Source: Candidatus Omnitrophota bacterium
GTDB taxonomy: Bacteria; Omnitrophota; Gorgyraeia; JABMRN01; RBG-13-46-9
Direction of reading: 5' to 3'
DNA: 32,009 nt
Assembly: GCA_020346285.1 (NCBI GenBank)
Contig: CP070780.1
Location: 788,277 to 820,285 of the forward strand
Part shown: positions 16,822-24,399 of the stretch, piece by piece
Position numbering within the stretch: the stretch's first letter is position 1
How the letters are laid out: every line of letters begins with the position of its first letter
Translations under genes and position numbers: made by a program
Notes under the pieces: generated by a model
Database searches by the model: none
The model's input: only the letters and a program-made list of their open reading frames with translations
What the model was told of the DNA's origin: nothing

Positions 16822-17396
16822 CTTTTAAAGAAAAAGCCAGGATATTGGACGCGGAAGGCATAAAGAGAGCCGTAACGCGAATTTCACACGAGATACTGGA
16901 AAAGAATAAAGGCACGGAAGATTTGGTAATTATAGGGATAAGGAATAGGGGCGAGCACCTCGGCCATAGAGTCGCAGATTTTATAGAGAAGATTATAGGA
17001 AAGAAGGTCCCTTTCGGTATTTTAGATATTACTCTTTATAGAGATGACCTTACAGAAGTAGCCGAACAGCCGATCTTAAAAGAGACCCGTATAGACTTTG
17101 ATATAACCGGTAAAAAAATCGTCCTGGTAGACGATGTCCTGTTTACGGGCCGCACTATAAGGTGCGCCATGGATCAATTGATAGATTTTGGAAGGCCTAC
17201 CGTAATCCAGCTCGCAGTGCTTGTAGATAGGGGCCACCGGGAACTTCCGATAAGGGCGGATTACGTCGGCAAGAATGTGCCGACGGCGTTAAATGAGGTT
17301 ATAGAGGTAAAACTGAAGGAGTATGATGGTGTTGACGAAGTCGTTATATGCGAAAAATCCGGGGGGAAGGAGCAAGGCCTCCCCCAAAGGGGATAA
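16818..17396 (+). CDS. pyrR: PyrR bifunctional regulator/uracil phosphoribosyltransferase
   Basis: A 192-aa type I phosphoribosyltransferase-fold protein that in Bacillus binds pyr mRNA with UMP and also has weak uracil phosphoribosyltransferase activity. The PRPP loop is [14 protein letters not shown] (residues 101-114), and GIRNRGEHL (40-48) and [19 protein letters not shown] (about 136-154) are characteristic PyrR segments. AGGAGG lies 7 bases before the ATG. The last about 12 residues ([12 protein letters not shown]) lie beyond the normal end and are encoded by palindromic repeat-like DNA. The upstream hairpin matching the PyrR consensus supports autoregulation of the operon. Confidence 0.95.
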   Translation: MTFKEKARILDAEGIKRAVTRISHEILEKNKGTEDLVIIGIRNRGEHLGHRVADFIEKIIGKKVPFGILDITLYRDDLTEVAEQPILKETRIDFDITGKKIVLVDDVLFTGRTIRCAMDQLIDFGRPTVIQLAVLVDRGHRELPIRADYVGKNVPTALNEVIEVKLKEYDGVDEVVICEKSGGKEQGLPQRG

Positions 17397-17397
17397 A

Positions 17398-18348
17398 GTG
17401 ACAGCCAAAAAGGCAGTTACATGGACAAAAAAAGACCTTTTAGGGCTGGAGTATTTAACTAAAGAGGAAATCGAGCTTATACTGGATAATGCAAGGTCTT
17501 TTAAAGAAGTGCTTGCAAGGCCGTTAAGAAAGGTCCCGACATTACGCGGGAAGACCATCGTTAATCTATTTTATGAACCCTCCACCAGGACCCGGACATC
17601 TTTTGAACTTGCCGCCAAGAGGCTTTCCGCCGATGTTATAAACATGGTAAAGGAATCTTCAAGCATACAGAAGGGAGAAACCCTTATCGATACGGCGAGA
17701 AACCTTGAGGCGCTTAAGATAGATATAATAGTCGTCAGGCACAACTGCTCCGGAGCGGCAATGATGTTGTCCCGGGCGGTTAATATAAGCGTTGTCAACG
17801 CCGGAGACGGCTGGCATGAACACCCAACGCAAGGGCTTCTGGATATCTTTACTTTAAGGGAAAAACTCGGGTCTATCAAAGGGCTAAACGTAGGTATCAT
17901 AGGCGATATAGCCCATTCGAGGGTAGCGCGTTCTAATATATGGGGTCTTACGAAATTGGGCGCAAACGTTACGGTCTGCGCTCCCAAAAAACTTATACCT
18001 GCCGGGATTGAGAAATTAGGCGTCAAGGTTACAAACGATGTTGACGAGGTAATAAAAAAAGCCGACGCAATCAATGTTCTCCGCATGCAGTTTGAAAGAG
18101 ACGAGAGCCGCGCGTTTCCTTCCAAGATAGAATATTTTAAGACCTTCGGCATAACAGAGGAGAGGCTCAAGAAGGCAAAAAAGGGTATAATCGTCATGCA
18201 CCCCGGCCCTATCAACAGAGGCGTTGAAATGTCGGCAGAGGTTGCGGATGGCGCCAACTCTGTTATATTGGAACAGGTTACAAACGGCATAGCGGTTCGG
18301 ATGGCGGTATTGTATCTGGTTTCGACCGCGAAAAGGCAGAAAAAATGA
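17398..18348 (+). CDS. pyrB: Aspartate carbamoyltransferase catalytic subunit
   Basis: PyrB joins carbamoyl phosphate and aspartate to carbamoyl aspartate, the committed step of pyrimidine synthesis. I choose GTG 17398, one base after the pyrR stop and just behind AAAGGGG; this gives 316 aa, close to the usual about 310. The ATG at 17323 would lie inside pyrR and add repeat-coded residues. The carbamoyl-phosphate motif STRTRTS is at 62-68, HPTQGLLDIF holds further active-site residues, and MHPGPINRGVEM contains the conserved loop near the C-terminus. No pyrI regulatory gene is nearby. The stop overlaps pyrC by 4 bases (ATGA). Confidence 0.95.
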   Translation: MTAKKAVTWTKKDLLGLEYLTKEEIELILDNARSFKEVLARPLRKVPTLRGKTIVNLFYEPSTRTRTSFELAAKRLSADVINMVKESSSIQKGETLIDTARNLEALKIDIIVVRHNCSGAAMMLSRAVNISVVNAGDGWHEHPTQGLLDIFTLREKLGSIKGLNVGIIGDIAHSRVARSNIWGLTKLGANVTVCAPKKLIPAGIEKLGVKVTNDVDEVIKKADAINVLRMQFERDESRAFPSKIEYFKTFGITEERLKKAKKGIIVMHPGPINRGVEMSAEVADGANSVILEQVTNGIAVRMAVLYLVSTAKRQKK

Positions 18349-19643
18349 TTATAAAGAACGGTTATATTATAGACCCGTCGAACAAAAAAGAGGGCGTATT
18401 TGACATATTGATAGAGGGGTCAAAAATCAAAGAGGTATCAAAAAGCATAAAAGCAAAAGATAAAGAGATTATTGACGCTAAAAAGAAAATAATAATCCCG
18501 GGCCTTATAGACATGCATGTCCATTTGAGGGAGCCGGGGAGAGAGGATATCGAGACGGTAAAATCCGGGACAGGCGCCGCAATCTCGGGCGGCATAACAA
18601 GCATATGTTCGATGCCCAATACACGGCTATCGATGGATAATATCGAGAATCTGGAGCTTCTAAAAAGCATTATAAAAAGAGACGCCGGGGCTTTTGTTTC
18701 TATCATAGGCGCTATTACAAAAGGCCGGGAAGGCAAAGAGATTGTGGATATGAAAATGATGAAAGAAAAGGGCGCCATTGCCTTATCGGACGACGGCAAT
18801 TCCATACAGGATGAGCGCGTTATGCTTGATGCCCTCAAGAAGGCAAAAGAGAATGGCCTTCTTTTAATATCCCACTGCGAAGATAAGACAATTTCAAAAA
18901 ATGGCGTTGTAAACGAAGGAATAGTGGCTACAAAATTGGGATTACGCGGCATATCTAAAAAGGCAGAATATGAATTCGTAGGCCGCGATATAGAACTTGC
19001 CCGAAAGACAAAAGCGAAACTCCATATAGCGCATGTAAGCTGCAAAGAGTCGGTAGATATGATAAGAAAAGCGAAGAAAGACGGCGTAAAAGTTAGCGCA
19101 GAAACCGGCCCGCAGTATTTCAGCCTGCGGGATGAATGTTGCGTTACCTATGATACGCGCACGAAGATGAACCCGCCTTTACGCTCGGCCGAAGACGTCG
19201 AGGCCATAAAAAAAGGCCTGACGGATGGAACGATTGATGCGATAGCTTCAGACCATGCCCCGCACGGGAAGCACGAAAAAGAGATAGAGTTCGACCTTGC
19301 GGCATTCGGCATTATAGGGCTTGAAACATCGCTGGCCCTGGCTATTATGAATCTCGTTGAAACAAAGCGGATTTCCTGGATGAGGCTGGTTGAGCTAATG
19401 TCGGCAAATCCGGCTAAAATTTTAGGCTTAAATCATAAAGGCAATTTGTCGCCGGGAAGCGATGCCGATATAACCATAATTGACCCGGAGAAAAAGTGGG
19501 TTTATACGAAAGATTCAATCCGGTCAAAAAGCAAAAACTCCCCCTTTATCGGCTGGCAGTTTAAAGGAAAAGTGACAGGCGTGATTGTCGGGGGAAGAAA
19601 TTCCCCTCACCTTAGTCCTCTCCCCAAAGGGGAGAGGAGATAA
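18345..19643 (+). CDS. pyrC: Dihydroorotase (class I)
   Basis: A 432-aa zinc amidohydrolase that cyclises carbamoyl aspartate to dihydroorotate. Metal ligands are visible: DMHVHLREPG (H58, H60), HCED (H177), HIAHVSC, and ASDHAPH with the catalytic Asp. LSDDGNS (148-154) is also a family motif. The catalytic part ends around residue 415 (FKGKVTGVIVGGR); the final 14 residues (NSPHLSPLPKGERR, 419-432) are the translation of a palindromic repeat element and replace the normal end. The stop codon TAA shares its last base with an ATG of the next gene. Confidence 0.95.
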   Translation: MIIKNGYIIDPSNKKEGVFDILIEGSKIKEVSKSIKAKDKEIIDAKKKIIIPGLIDMHVHLREPGREDIETVKSGTGAAISGGITSICSMPNTRLSMDNIENLELLKSIIKRDAGAFVSIIGAITKGREGKEIVDMKMMKEKGAIALSDDGNSIQDERVMLDALKKAKENGLLLISHCEDKTISKNGVVNEGIVATKLGLRGISKKAEYEFVGRDIELARKTKAKLHIAHVSCKESVDMIRKAKKDGVKVSAETGPQYFSLRDECCVTYDTRTKMNPPLRSAEDVEAIKKGLTDGTIDAIASDHAPHGKHEKEIEFDLAAFGIIGLETSLALAIMNLVETKRISWMRLVELMSANPAKILGLNHKGNLSPGSDADITIIDPEKKWVYTKDSIRSKSKNSPFIGWQFKGKVTGVIVGGRNSPHLSPLPKGERR

Positions 19644-19695
19644 TGAGGAAAGAGGAATTCCCTCTCCCCGTAGGGGAGAGGGTTAGGGTGAGGGG
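19603..19695. repeat. Large palindromic repeat spanning the pyrC end and next gene start
   Basis: A 23-base arm at 19603-19625 (CCCCTCACCTTAGTCCTCTC...) is complementary, with three mismatches, to 19673-19695 (GGGGAGAGGGTTAGGGTGAG...). Two further hairpins lie inside, built on CTCCCC-AAAG-GGGAG and CTCTCCCC-GTA-GGGGAGAG. It contains the pyrC stop codon and one candidate start of the next gene. This repeat type (CCCTCACCCTAACCCTCTCC-like) is widespread in environmental bacterial genomes. Confidence 0.85.
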
Positions 19696-19708
19696 GGATA
19701 GATTGGTT

Positions 19709-20155
19709 ATGAAGTTCATCTTAACTAAAGAATTAGGCCGCCTGGCCCGATGGCTACGCATTCTGGGATACGACGCTATTTATTATGATAAAGACGATAG
19801 GTCGCGCCTTGTCATGACAGCTTTGAGGGATAAAAGGGTTATTTTAACCCGCAGCTCCAGGATGTCGAAATTTACAGGCATAAGGATGTTATGCATAACC
19901 GAAGATGACGTTGAGAAACAATTAGCGCAGGTCGTAAAAGAGCTCGATTTAAACATAGAAGAAGATAAAACCTTTTTAAGATGCGTAGATTGCAATGAAT
20001 CTCTGGCTGTTATCAAGAAGAATGAGGTAAAGGATAAAGTTCCTCCCTATGTTTTTGAAACACAGAAGGAATTCAAGACGTGCCCCGTCTGTAATAAAAT
20101 ATTTTGGAAGGGAACACACTGGCAGCTGGTAAAGGAGTTTTTGAAATGTTTATAG
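19709..20155 (+). CDS. Mut7-C family RNase/PIN-like protein with zinc ribbon
   Basis: From ATG 19709 the protein is 148 aa and begins MKFILTKELGRLARWLRILGYDA, the typical start of Mut7-C (PF01927) proteins. Acidic residues in YYDKDD and LTRSSRM correspond to the PIN-like nuclease core. The C-terminal half has a zinc-ribbon pair CVDC (about residues 90-93) and CPVC (about 127-130). An alternative ATG at 19643 overlaps the pyrC stop but would add 22 residues coded by the palindromic repeat. Members are presumed RNases; substrates are largely unknown. It lies inside the pyr operon and its end overlaps the endonuclease Q gene by 10 bases. Confidence 0.85.
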   Translation: MKFILTKELGRLARWLRILGYDAIYYDKDDRSRLVMTALRDKRVILTRSSRMSKFTGIRMLCITEDDVEKQLAQVVKELDLNIEEDKTFLRCVDCNESLAVIKKNEVKDKVPPYVFETQKEFKTCPVCNKIFWKGTHWQLVKEFLKCL

Positions 20156-21375
20156 CCGATTTTCATATTCATTCAAAATACTCCCGCGCAACCAGCAAAG
20201 ACATGGATATCGAAAATCTTTCTAACTGGGCCGGCGTAAAGGGGATAAATCTCCTGGGCACAGCCGATTTTACCCACCCGGATTGGCTGAGGGAGTTAAA
20301 GAATAAACTGGAAAAGGCAGAATACGGTATCTACCGGCATAAAAACATATTTTATATGCTGACCTCGGAAGTATCGAACATCTATTTTAAAACCGGCAGG
20401 GTACGGAAGATTCATAATATTATTTTCGCGCCTTCATTTGAAATCGTAGATGAAATTAATAAATTTTTATCACAGCACGGCAATCTCTATTCGGACGGGA
20501 GGGCTATATTAAGGCTCGAGTCGGATAAGATGGTTAAAGGATTGGGTAAAATCTCAAAGGACATATTTGTAGTCCCCGCTCACGTCTGGACGCCTCATTT
20601 TAGCTTATTCGGCGCAAATTCCGGTTTTGACTCCATAGAGGAATGCTTCGACGATGTTACGGATAAAATATATTCTCTGGAAACGGGGCTTAGCTCCGAT
20701 CCAGCGATAAATTGGCGCTGGAGTGCCTTGGACAGATTTAGTTTAATGAGCAATTCCGATGCGCATAGCCCGTCTAAAATAGGAAGAGAGGCGAATGTTT
20801 TTAAAGAAAAATTCGGCTATAAAGAGCTTATAGAAATATTAAAGACAAAAGATAAAGAAAAATTTTTATACACGGTAGAATTCTTTCCCCAGGAAGGGAA
20901 GTATCACTGGGACGGCCATAGAAAATGTAACGCCAGGCTCGCGCCTTCGGAATCTAAAAATTTGAATTACACATGTCCGAAATGCGGAGCGAGAGTAACG
21001 GTAGGCGTTATGCACCGGGTAGAAAAACTCGGCGATAGAAACGAGGGATTTGCGTTAGAGGGCGCGCCGTCTTATAAAAATCTCGTCCCTTTAATCGAGA
21101 TAATAGCCTCGGCCTTGAACGTGGGCAGCCTTACACAGGTTGCGCAAAGAGAATATAATATGTTAATAAACAAGTTTGGAAGCGAGCTTAAGCTCCTATT
21201 GGAAACACCGGAAAAAATGATAGAAGACGAATGCCCGCCAAAGATTGCCACCGGCATATTGAATGTGAGGAGAGGGGCGCTTGAGATTATCCCCGGATAC
21301 GACGGCGTCTACGGCAAGGTAAATGTTTATAAGAGCGGAAAAGAAAAAAAGGAAAAACAGCTGGAACTGTTTTAG
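20146..21375 (+). CDS. Endonuclease Q-like DNA repair nuclease (PHP domain)
   Basis: A 409-aa PHP-type metallo-nuclease. The start ATG 20146 has AAAGGAG 8 bases upstream and immediately precedes ADFHIHSKYSRATS (PHP motif I). Other metal-site motifs are TADFTHPDWL, SEVSNIY, PAHVWTPHFS and SNSDAHSPS. A treble-clef-like element with Cys in HRKCNARLAPSE and CPKCG follows (about residues 258-285), then a helical C-terminal part. This architecture matches endonuclease Q, known in archaea and some bacteria to cut DNA 5' of deaminated bases (uracil, hypoxanthine) and abasic sites. The last residues, QLELF (405-409), match the beta-clamp binding consensus. It is embedded in the pyrimidine operon. Confidence 0.85.
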   Translation: MFIADFHIHSKYSRATSKDMDIENLSNWAGVKGINLLGTADFTHPDWLRELKNKLEKAEYGIYRHKNIFYMLTSEVSNIYFKTGRVRKIHNIIFAPSFEIVDEINKFLSQHGNLYSDGRAILRLESDKMVKGLGKISKDIFVVPAHVWTPHFSLFGANSGFDSIEECFDDVTDKIYSLETGLSSDPAINWRWSALDRFSLMSNSDAHSPSKIGREANVFKEKFGYKELIEILKTKDKEKFLYTVEFFPQEGKYHWDGHRKCNARLAPSESKNLNYTCPKCGARVTVGVMHRVEKLGDRNEGFALEGAPSYKNLVPLIEIIASALNVGSLTQVAQREYNMLINKFGSELKLLLETPEKMIEDECPPKIATGILNVRRGALEIIPGYDGVYGKVNVYKSGKEKKEKQLELF

Positions 21376-21378
21376 CGC

Positions 21379-22155
21379 ATGAAACAATTTAAAGCAAAAA
21401 TAATCTCGAACAAAAAAATAGCGCCCGGGCATTATATATTATCCTTTAAGGCGCCGAAAACAGCAAAAAATACAAAGCCGGGGCAATTCTTTAATATAAG
21501 AGTAAGCCAAACTTACGAACCCTTTTTAAGAAGACCCTTCAGCGCCCATAAAATCGCGCGGAATAAAATTGAAATTTTATACAAGGTTGTCGGGAAAGCA
21601 ACAGAGATTCTTTCTATGAAGAAAAAAGGCGATATATTAGATGTGCTTGGCCCGTTAGGCAACGGATTTGATTTAGAGACCGGAGTTTCCTCGGTCTTTT
21701 TAGTAGCCGGCGGCCATGGCGTCGCTCCGCTTTATGCCTTGGCGGAACAAATCATAAGGGGTAAATCGCGGGCCCTGATTTTCATCGGCGGCAAAACCAA
21801 AAAACACATTGTCAGCGATAAAGAGCTTAAAGAACTCGGCGCCAAAGTATATATCTCTACCGAAGATGGCTCAAAGGGTTATAAGGGCTTGATAACCGAC
21901 TTAGTTATCCGTCATTGTAAGGCCGCTTCGCGCCTCGCAATGACAACCATCTATGCCTGTGGCCCAAAACCGATGCTTAAGGAAGTGGCAAAACTCGCAA
22001 GACGCTATAAAATGCCGTGCCGGGTGTCTCTCGAAGAATATATGGCTTGCGGCATAGGGACATGCCTGGGTTGCGCCGTAAAGACACGGACAGGATTCAA
22101 GCTCGTCTGCAAGGACGGCCCGGTTTTTGACTCAAGGGAAATTATATGGACCTAA
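21379..22155 (+). CDS. pyrK: Dihydroorotate dehydrogenase electron-transfer subunit
   Basis: This 258-aa FAD and 2Fe-2S protein passes electrons from PyrD to NAD+ in class 1B dihydroorotate dehydrogenase. It has the FAD motif RRPFS (51-55), GPLGNGF (91-97), nucleotide-binding GGHGVAPL (111-118), CGPKPML (194-200), and cluster cysteines C224, C229, C232 and C244 in MACGIGTCLGC and LVCKDGP. Residues about 176-190 (VIRHCKAASRLAMTT) are the in-frame translation of a palindromic repeat placed in the variable loop before CGPKPM. It overlaps pyrD by 10 bases, as expected for stoichiometric partners. Confidence 0.93.
   Translation: MKQFKAKIISNKKIAPGHYILSFKAPKTAKNTKPGQFFNIRVSQTYEPFLRRPFSAHKIARNKIEILYKVVGKATEILSMKKKGDILDVLGPLGNGFDLETGVSSVFLVAGGHGVAPLYALAEQIIRGKSRALIFIGGKTKKHIVSDKELKELGAKVYISTEDGSKGYKGLITDLVIRHCKAASRLAMTTIYACGPKPMLKEVAKLARRYKMPCRVSLEEYMACGIGTCLGCAVKTRTGFKLVCKDGPVFDSREIIWT
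21911..21944. repeat. Palindromic repeat element inserted in frame within pyrK
   Basis: GTCATTGTAAGG (21911-21922) and CCTCGCAATGAC (21933-21944) form arms with two mismatches around CCGCTTCGCG. The right arm's complement, GTCATTGCGAGG, recurs exactly at 31801-31812 in an intergenic repeat, so this is a mobile or dispersed repeat read as protein. Confidence 0.8.
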
Positions 22156-23063
22156 AAATCAAAATTGGTAAATTAAAATTGGAAAATCCGGTAATATTAG
22201 CTTCCGGCACAGCCGGATTCGGTAAAGAAATGAAAGATTTTATCGATATAAATAAACTCGGAGCCATTGTTACCAAAACAATTACCCTGAACAAAAGAAA
22301 AGGGAACCCGCCCCCTCGCGTTATTGAGACGCCCGGCGGTTTATTGAATTCGATAGGGTTGGATAACGGCGGGCTTAAAGATTTTATGTTTGAAAAAATT
22401 TCTTTTCTTGAAAATCTAAAAATACCGGTAATTGTAAGCATAGCCGGGGATACCATAGATGAGTTTGTAGAGCTGGCAAGGGAACTTTCAAAAGCAAGAT
22501 GTATTCGGGCTATAGAAATAAATCTTTCATGCCCTAATATCCGGCACAAGAATACGAAATTTCCGCTTTTGGCCCAGGATAGAAGGGCCGTAGAGAAAAT
22601 AATTTCGAGATTGCGAAAAACAACAACGAACACATTGATAGCAAAACTTTCGCCTAATGTGGCTGACATAAAAGAAATCGCGAAGGCCGCTGAACACGCG
22701 GGCGCGGATGCCATATCTTTAATAAATACGTATCCGGGCATGCTCGTAGATATTAATACTATGAAACCGAAATTAGGCGGGGTAACAGGGGGCTTAAGCG
22801 GCCCGTCCGTGAAACCGTTAGCTTTAAAATGTGTCCGGGATGCGTATAACGCCGTTAACATACCTGTTATAGGCATGGGCGGTATTATGGATGCGCGGGA
22901 CGCCGTCGAATTTTTTATATGCGGCGCAAGCGCGATTCAAATAGGAACCGCGAATTTTGTAAATCCCGGCGTCTCTTTGGAGATTTTAGAGGGTATAAAA
23001 GAATATTTGAAAAAGAAAAAAATAAAAGCAATTAAAAATTTAATAGGAAAATTAAAGATATGA
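22146..23063 (+). CDS. pyrD: Dihydroorotate dehydrogenase B catalytic subunit
   Basis: A 305-aa FMN TIM-barrel enzyme that oxidises dihydroorotate to orotate in the cytosol. NPVILASGTAGFG (14-26) and VTKTITL (42-48, K44) are FMN and substrate contacts. The catalytic base is Cys in EINLSCPN (C129), the mark of class 1 enzymes, rather than the Ser of membrane class 2. INTYPGM, GGLSGP and GMGGI (phosphate-binding) follow in order. With pyrK directly upstream it forms the NAD-linked 1B type. The stop overlaps pyrF by 4 bases. Confidence 0.96.
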   Translation: MDLKIKIGKLKLENPVILASGTAGFGKEMKDFIDINKLGAIVTKTITLNKRKGNPPPRVIETPGGLLNSIGLDNGGLKDFMFEKISFLENLKIPVIVSIAGDTIDEFVELARELSKARCIRAIEINLSCPNIRHKNTKFPLLAQDRRAVEKIISRLRKTTTNTLIAKLSPNVADIKEIAKAAEHAGADAISLINTYPGMLVDINTMKPKLGGVTGGLSGPSVKPLALKCVRDAYNAVNIPVIGMGGIMDARDAVEFFICGASAIQIGTANFVNPGVSLEILEGIKEYLKKKKIKAIKNLIGKLKI

Positions 23064-23722
23064 GAAACAGGCTTATCGTCGCGCTTGACGTAAATTCTTT
23101 TGATAAAGCGAAAAAGCTTGTCGACAAATTATCGCCGTATGTAAATATATTCAAGGTAGGAAGCCGGCTTTTTACGGTTTGCGGCCCCAAAATAATAAAT
23201 TATATAAATAAAAAAAGAAAAAAAACATTTCTTGACCTTAAATTTTTCGATATACCCAATACGGTAGAGGGGGCTGTCCGGGCAGCGGCGAAATACGGGG
23301 TATTCATGACAACGCTTCATATTTCCGGCGGATTCGATATGTTAAAAAAAGCGGCCGGCGCCTTAAAAGGCAAAAAGAAAAAGCCGTTACTTGTCGGGGT
23401 TACGGTTTTGACGAGCAAAGCAGGCAAAGATATCGCGAAAGAAGTAATAAAGCTTGCGCTAATAGCGAAAAAAGCGAAACTTGACGGCGTTGTATGCTCG
23501 CCAAAGGAAACAAGGCAGGTTAAAAGAGCTTGCGGGAACAAATTTATCGTCGTAAATCCCGGCATCAGGCCTTTATGGGCGATGAGGGGCGATCAAAGGC
23601 GGGTTACCACGCCCGAAAAAGCAATAGAAAACGGCGCGGACTTTATCGTCGTCGGCAGGCCTATAATAAAAGCGAAATACCCTTCGCTGGCGGCTCAAAA
23701 GATATTAGAGGAAATGGTATGA
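23060..23722 (+). CDS. pyrF: Orotidine 5'-phosphate decarboxylase
   Basis: A 220-aa TIM-barrel decarboxylase that converts OMP to UMP, the last step of the pathway. The catalytic DxKxxD motif is in FLDLKFFDIPNT (D59, K61, D64). IVALDVNSFDKA at the start and VVNPGIRP with VVGRPII near the C-terminus complete the phosphate-binding loops of group I enzymes. The gene starts inside the pyrD stop and its own stop lies inside the pyrE start (ATGA). It is somewhat short but all key motifs are present. Confidence 0.95.
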   Translation: MRNRLIVALDVNSFDKAKKLVDKLSPYVNIFKVGSRLFTVCGPKIINYINKKRKKTFLDLKFFDIPNTVEGAVRAAAKYGVFMTTLHISGGFDMLKKAAGALKGKKKKPLLVGVTVLTSKAGKDIAKEVIKLALIAKKAKLDGVVCSPKETRQVKRACGNKFIVVNPGIRPLWAMRGDQRRVTTPEKAIENGADFIVVGRPIIKAKYPSLAAQKILEEMV

Positions 23723-24294
23723 CGGATAAACAAATTTTAGAAATTTTCGGGAAAACAGGCGCCTTTCTCAAAGGCCATTTCAAGCTTTCCAGCGGGCTTC
23801 ATAGCGCGCAGTATCTCCAGTGCGCACGCGTTTTGCAGCACCCGCAGCACGCCGAAAAACTTTGTAAGGCACTTGCTGAAAAATTCAAAAAAACCGGGCC
23901 CGATATTGTCATAGCGCCTGCTTTAGGCGGTATTTTAGTTTCATATGAGGTTGCGCGGGCGCTTGGGGTAAAAAGCCTTTTTATGGAAAGGGTGAACGGT
24001 AAGATGGCGCTGCGACGGGGCTTCGAAATAAGCAAAAATGATAAAGTTCTTATCGTAGAAGATGTGATTACTACGGGGCTTTCTACTAAAGAAGTTATAG
24101 AAGCGGTAAAATCTTTCACTTCGGCTATCGTCGGCGTCGGATGCCTTGTTGACCGTTCGGGCGGTAAGGTCGATTTTGACATGCCATTTAAAAGCCTCTT
24201 TAACTTAGATATGCCTACCTTTAAACCTGAAAATTGCCCTCTGTGCAAAGATAAAATTCCCCTTACGAAGCCCGGCTCAAGGCTTCCTTCTTGA
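23719..24294 (+). CDS. pyrE: Orotate phosphoribosyltransferase
   Basis: PyrE attaches orotate to PRPP to make OMP. ATG 23719 overlaps the pyrF stop and gives a 191-aa protein beginning MTDKQILEIFGKTGAFLKGHF, the family-typical start; longer readings would run into pyrF. The PRPP motif is VLIVEDVITTGLST (about residues 109-122), and GHFKLSSGLHSAQYLQC holds the N-terminal substrate loop. The C-terminal CPLCKDKIPLTKPGSR is typical of the long bacterial subgroup. It is the last pyr gene; the -35 box of the ATPase promoter overlaps its stop codon. Confidence 0.95.
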   Translation: MTDKQILEIFGKTGAFLKGHFKLSSGLHSAQYLQCARVLQHPQHAEKLCKALAEKFKKTGPDIVIAPALGGILVSYEVARALGVKSLFMERVNGKMALRRGFEISKNDKVLIVEDVITTGLSTKEVIEAVKSFTSAIVGVGCLVDRSGGKVDFDMPFKSLFNLDMPTFKPENCPLCKDKIPLTKPGSRLPS

Positions 24295-24319
24295 CAAAAG
24301 AGCCGGGACAAGTTATGCT
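24291..24319 (+). promoter_or_regulatory. Promoter of the V-type ATPase operon
   Basis: TTGACA (24291-24296) and TATGCT (24314-24319) are 17 bases apart. The -35 box overlaps the pyrE stop codon. An inverted repeat CCCGGCTC/GAGCCGGG (24271-24278 and 24300-24307) brackets the -35 box and may be an operator or a weak pyr-operon hairpin without a T tract. Confidence 0.65.
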
Positions 24320-24332
24320 ATAGAAAAAGTTC

Positions 24333-24385
24333 CCTCACCCCGCACTACGGGGTTGAGGATGAAAATTTTTTAAGGCAAAATTTTC
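24333..24385. repeat. Two hairpins in the V-ATPase leader
   Basis: CCTCACCCCG with CGGGGTTGAGG (24333-24358) is a palindromic element similar to the CCCTCACC repeat family seen at 19603. Directly after it, GAAAATTTT and AAAATTTTC (24361-24369 and 24377-24385) form a second hairpin that ends immediately before the GGGAGG ribosome-binding site (24386-24391). They could influence initiation at the first ATPase gene. Confidence 0.65.
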
Positions 24386-24399
24386 GGGAGGCAAGAACC

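Noticed and set aside
17323-17397. Upstream ATG start for pyrB (341 aa)
   Set aside because: It lies inside pyrR and adds a repeat-coded tail; GTG 17398 has a ribosome-binding site and gives the usual length.
17571-18290. 239-aa frame antisense to pyrB, and a 227-aa frame antisense to pyrC
   Set aside because: Long antisense frames are common opposite conserved genes; no ribosome-binding site or family features.
23530-23718. Long N-terminal extension of pyrE
   Set aside because: It is out-of-frame pyrF sequence; the ATG at 23719 gives the family start and ATGA coupling.
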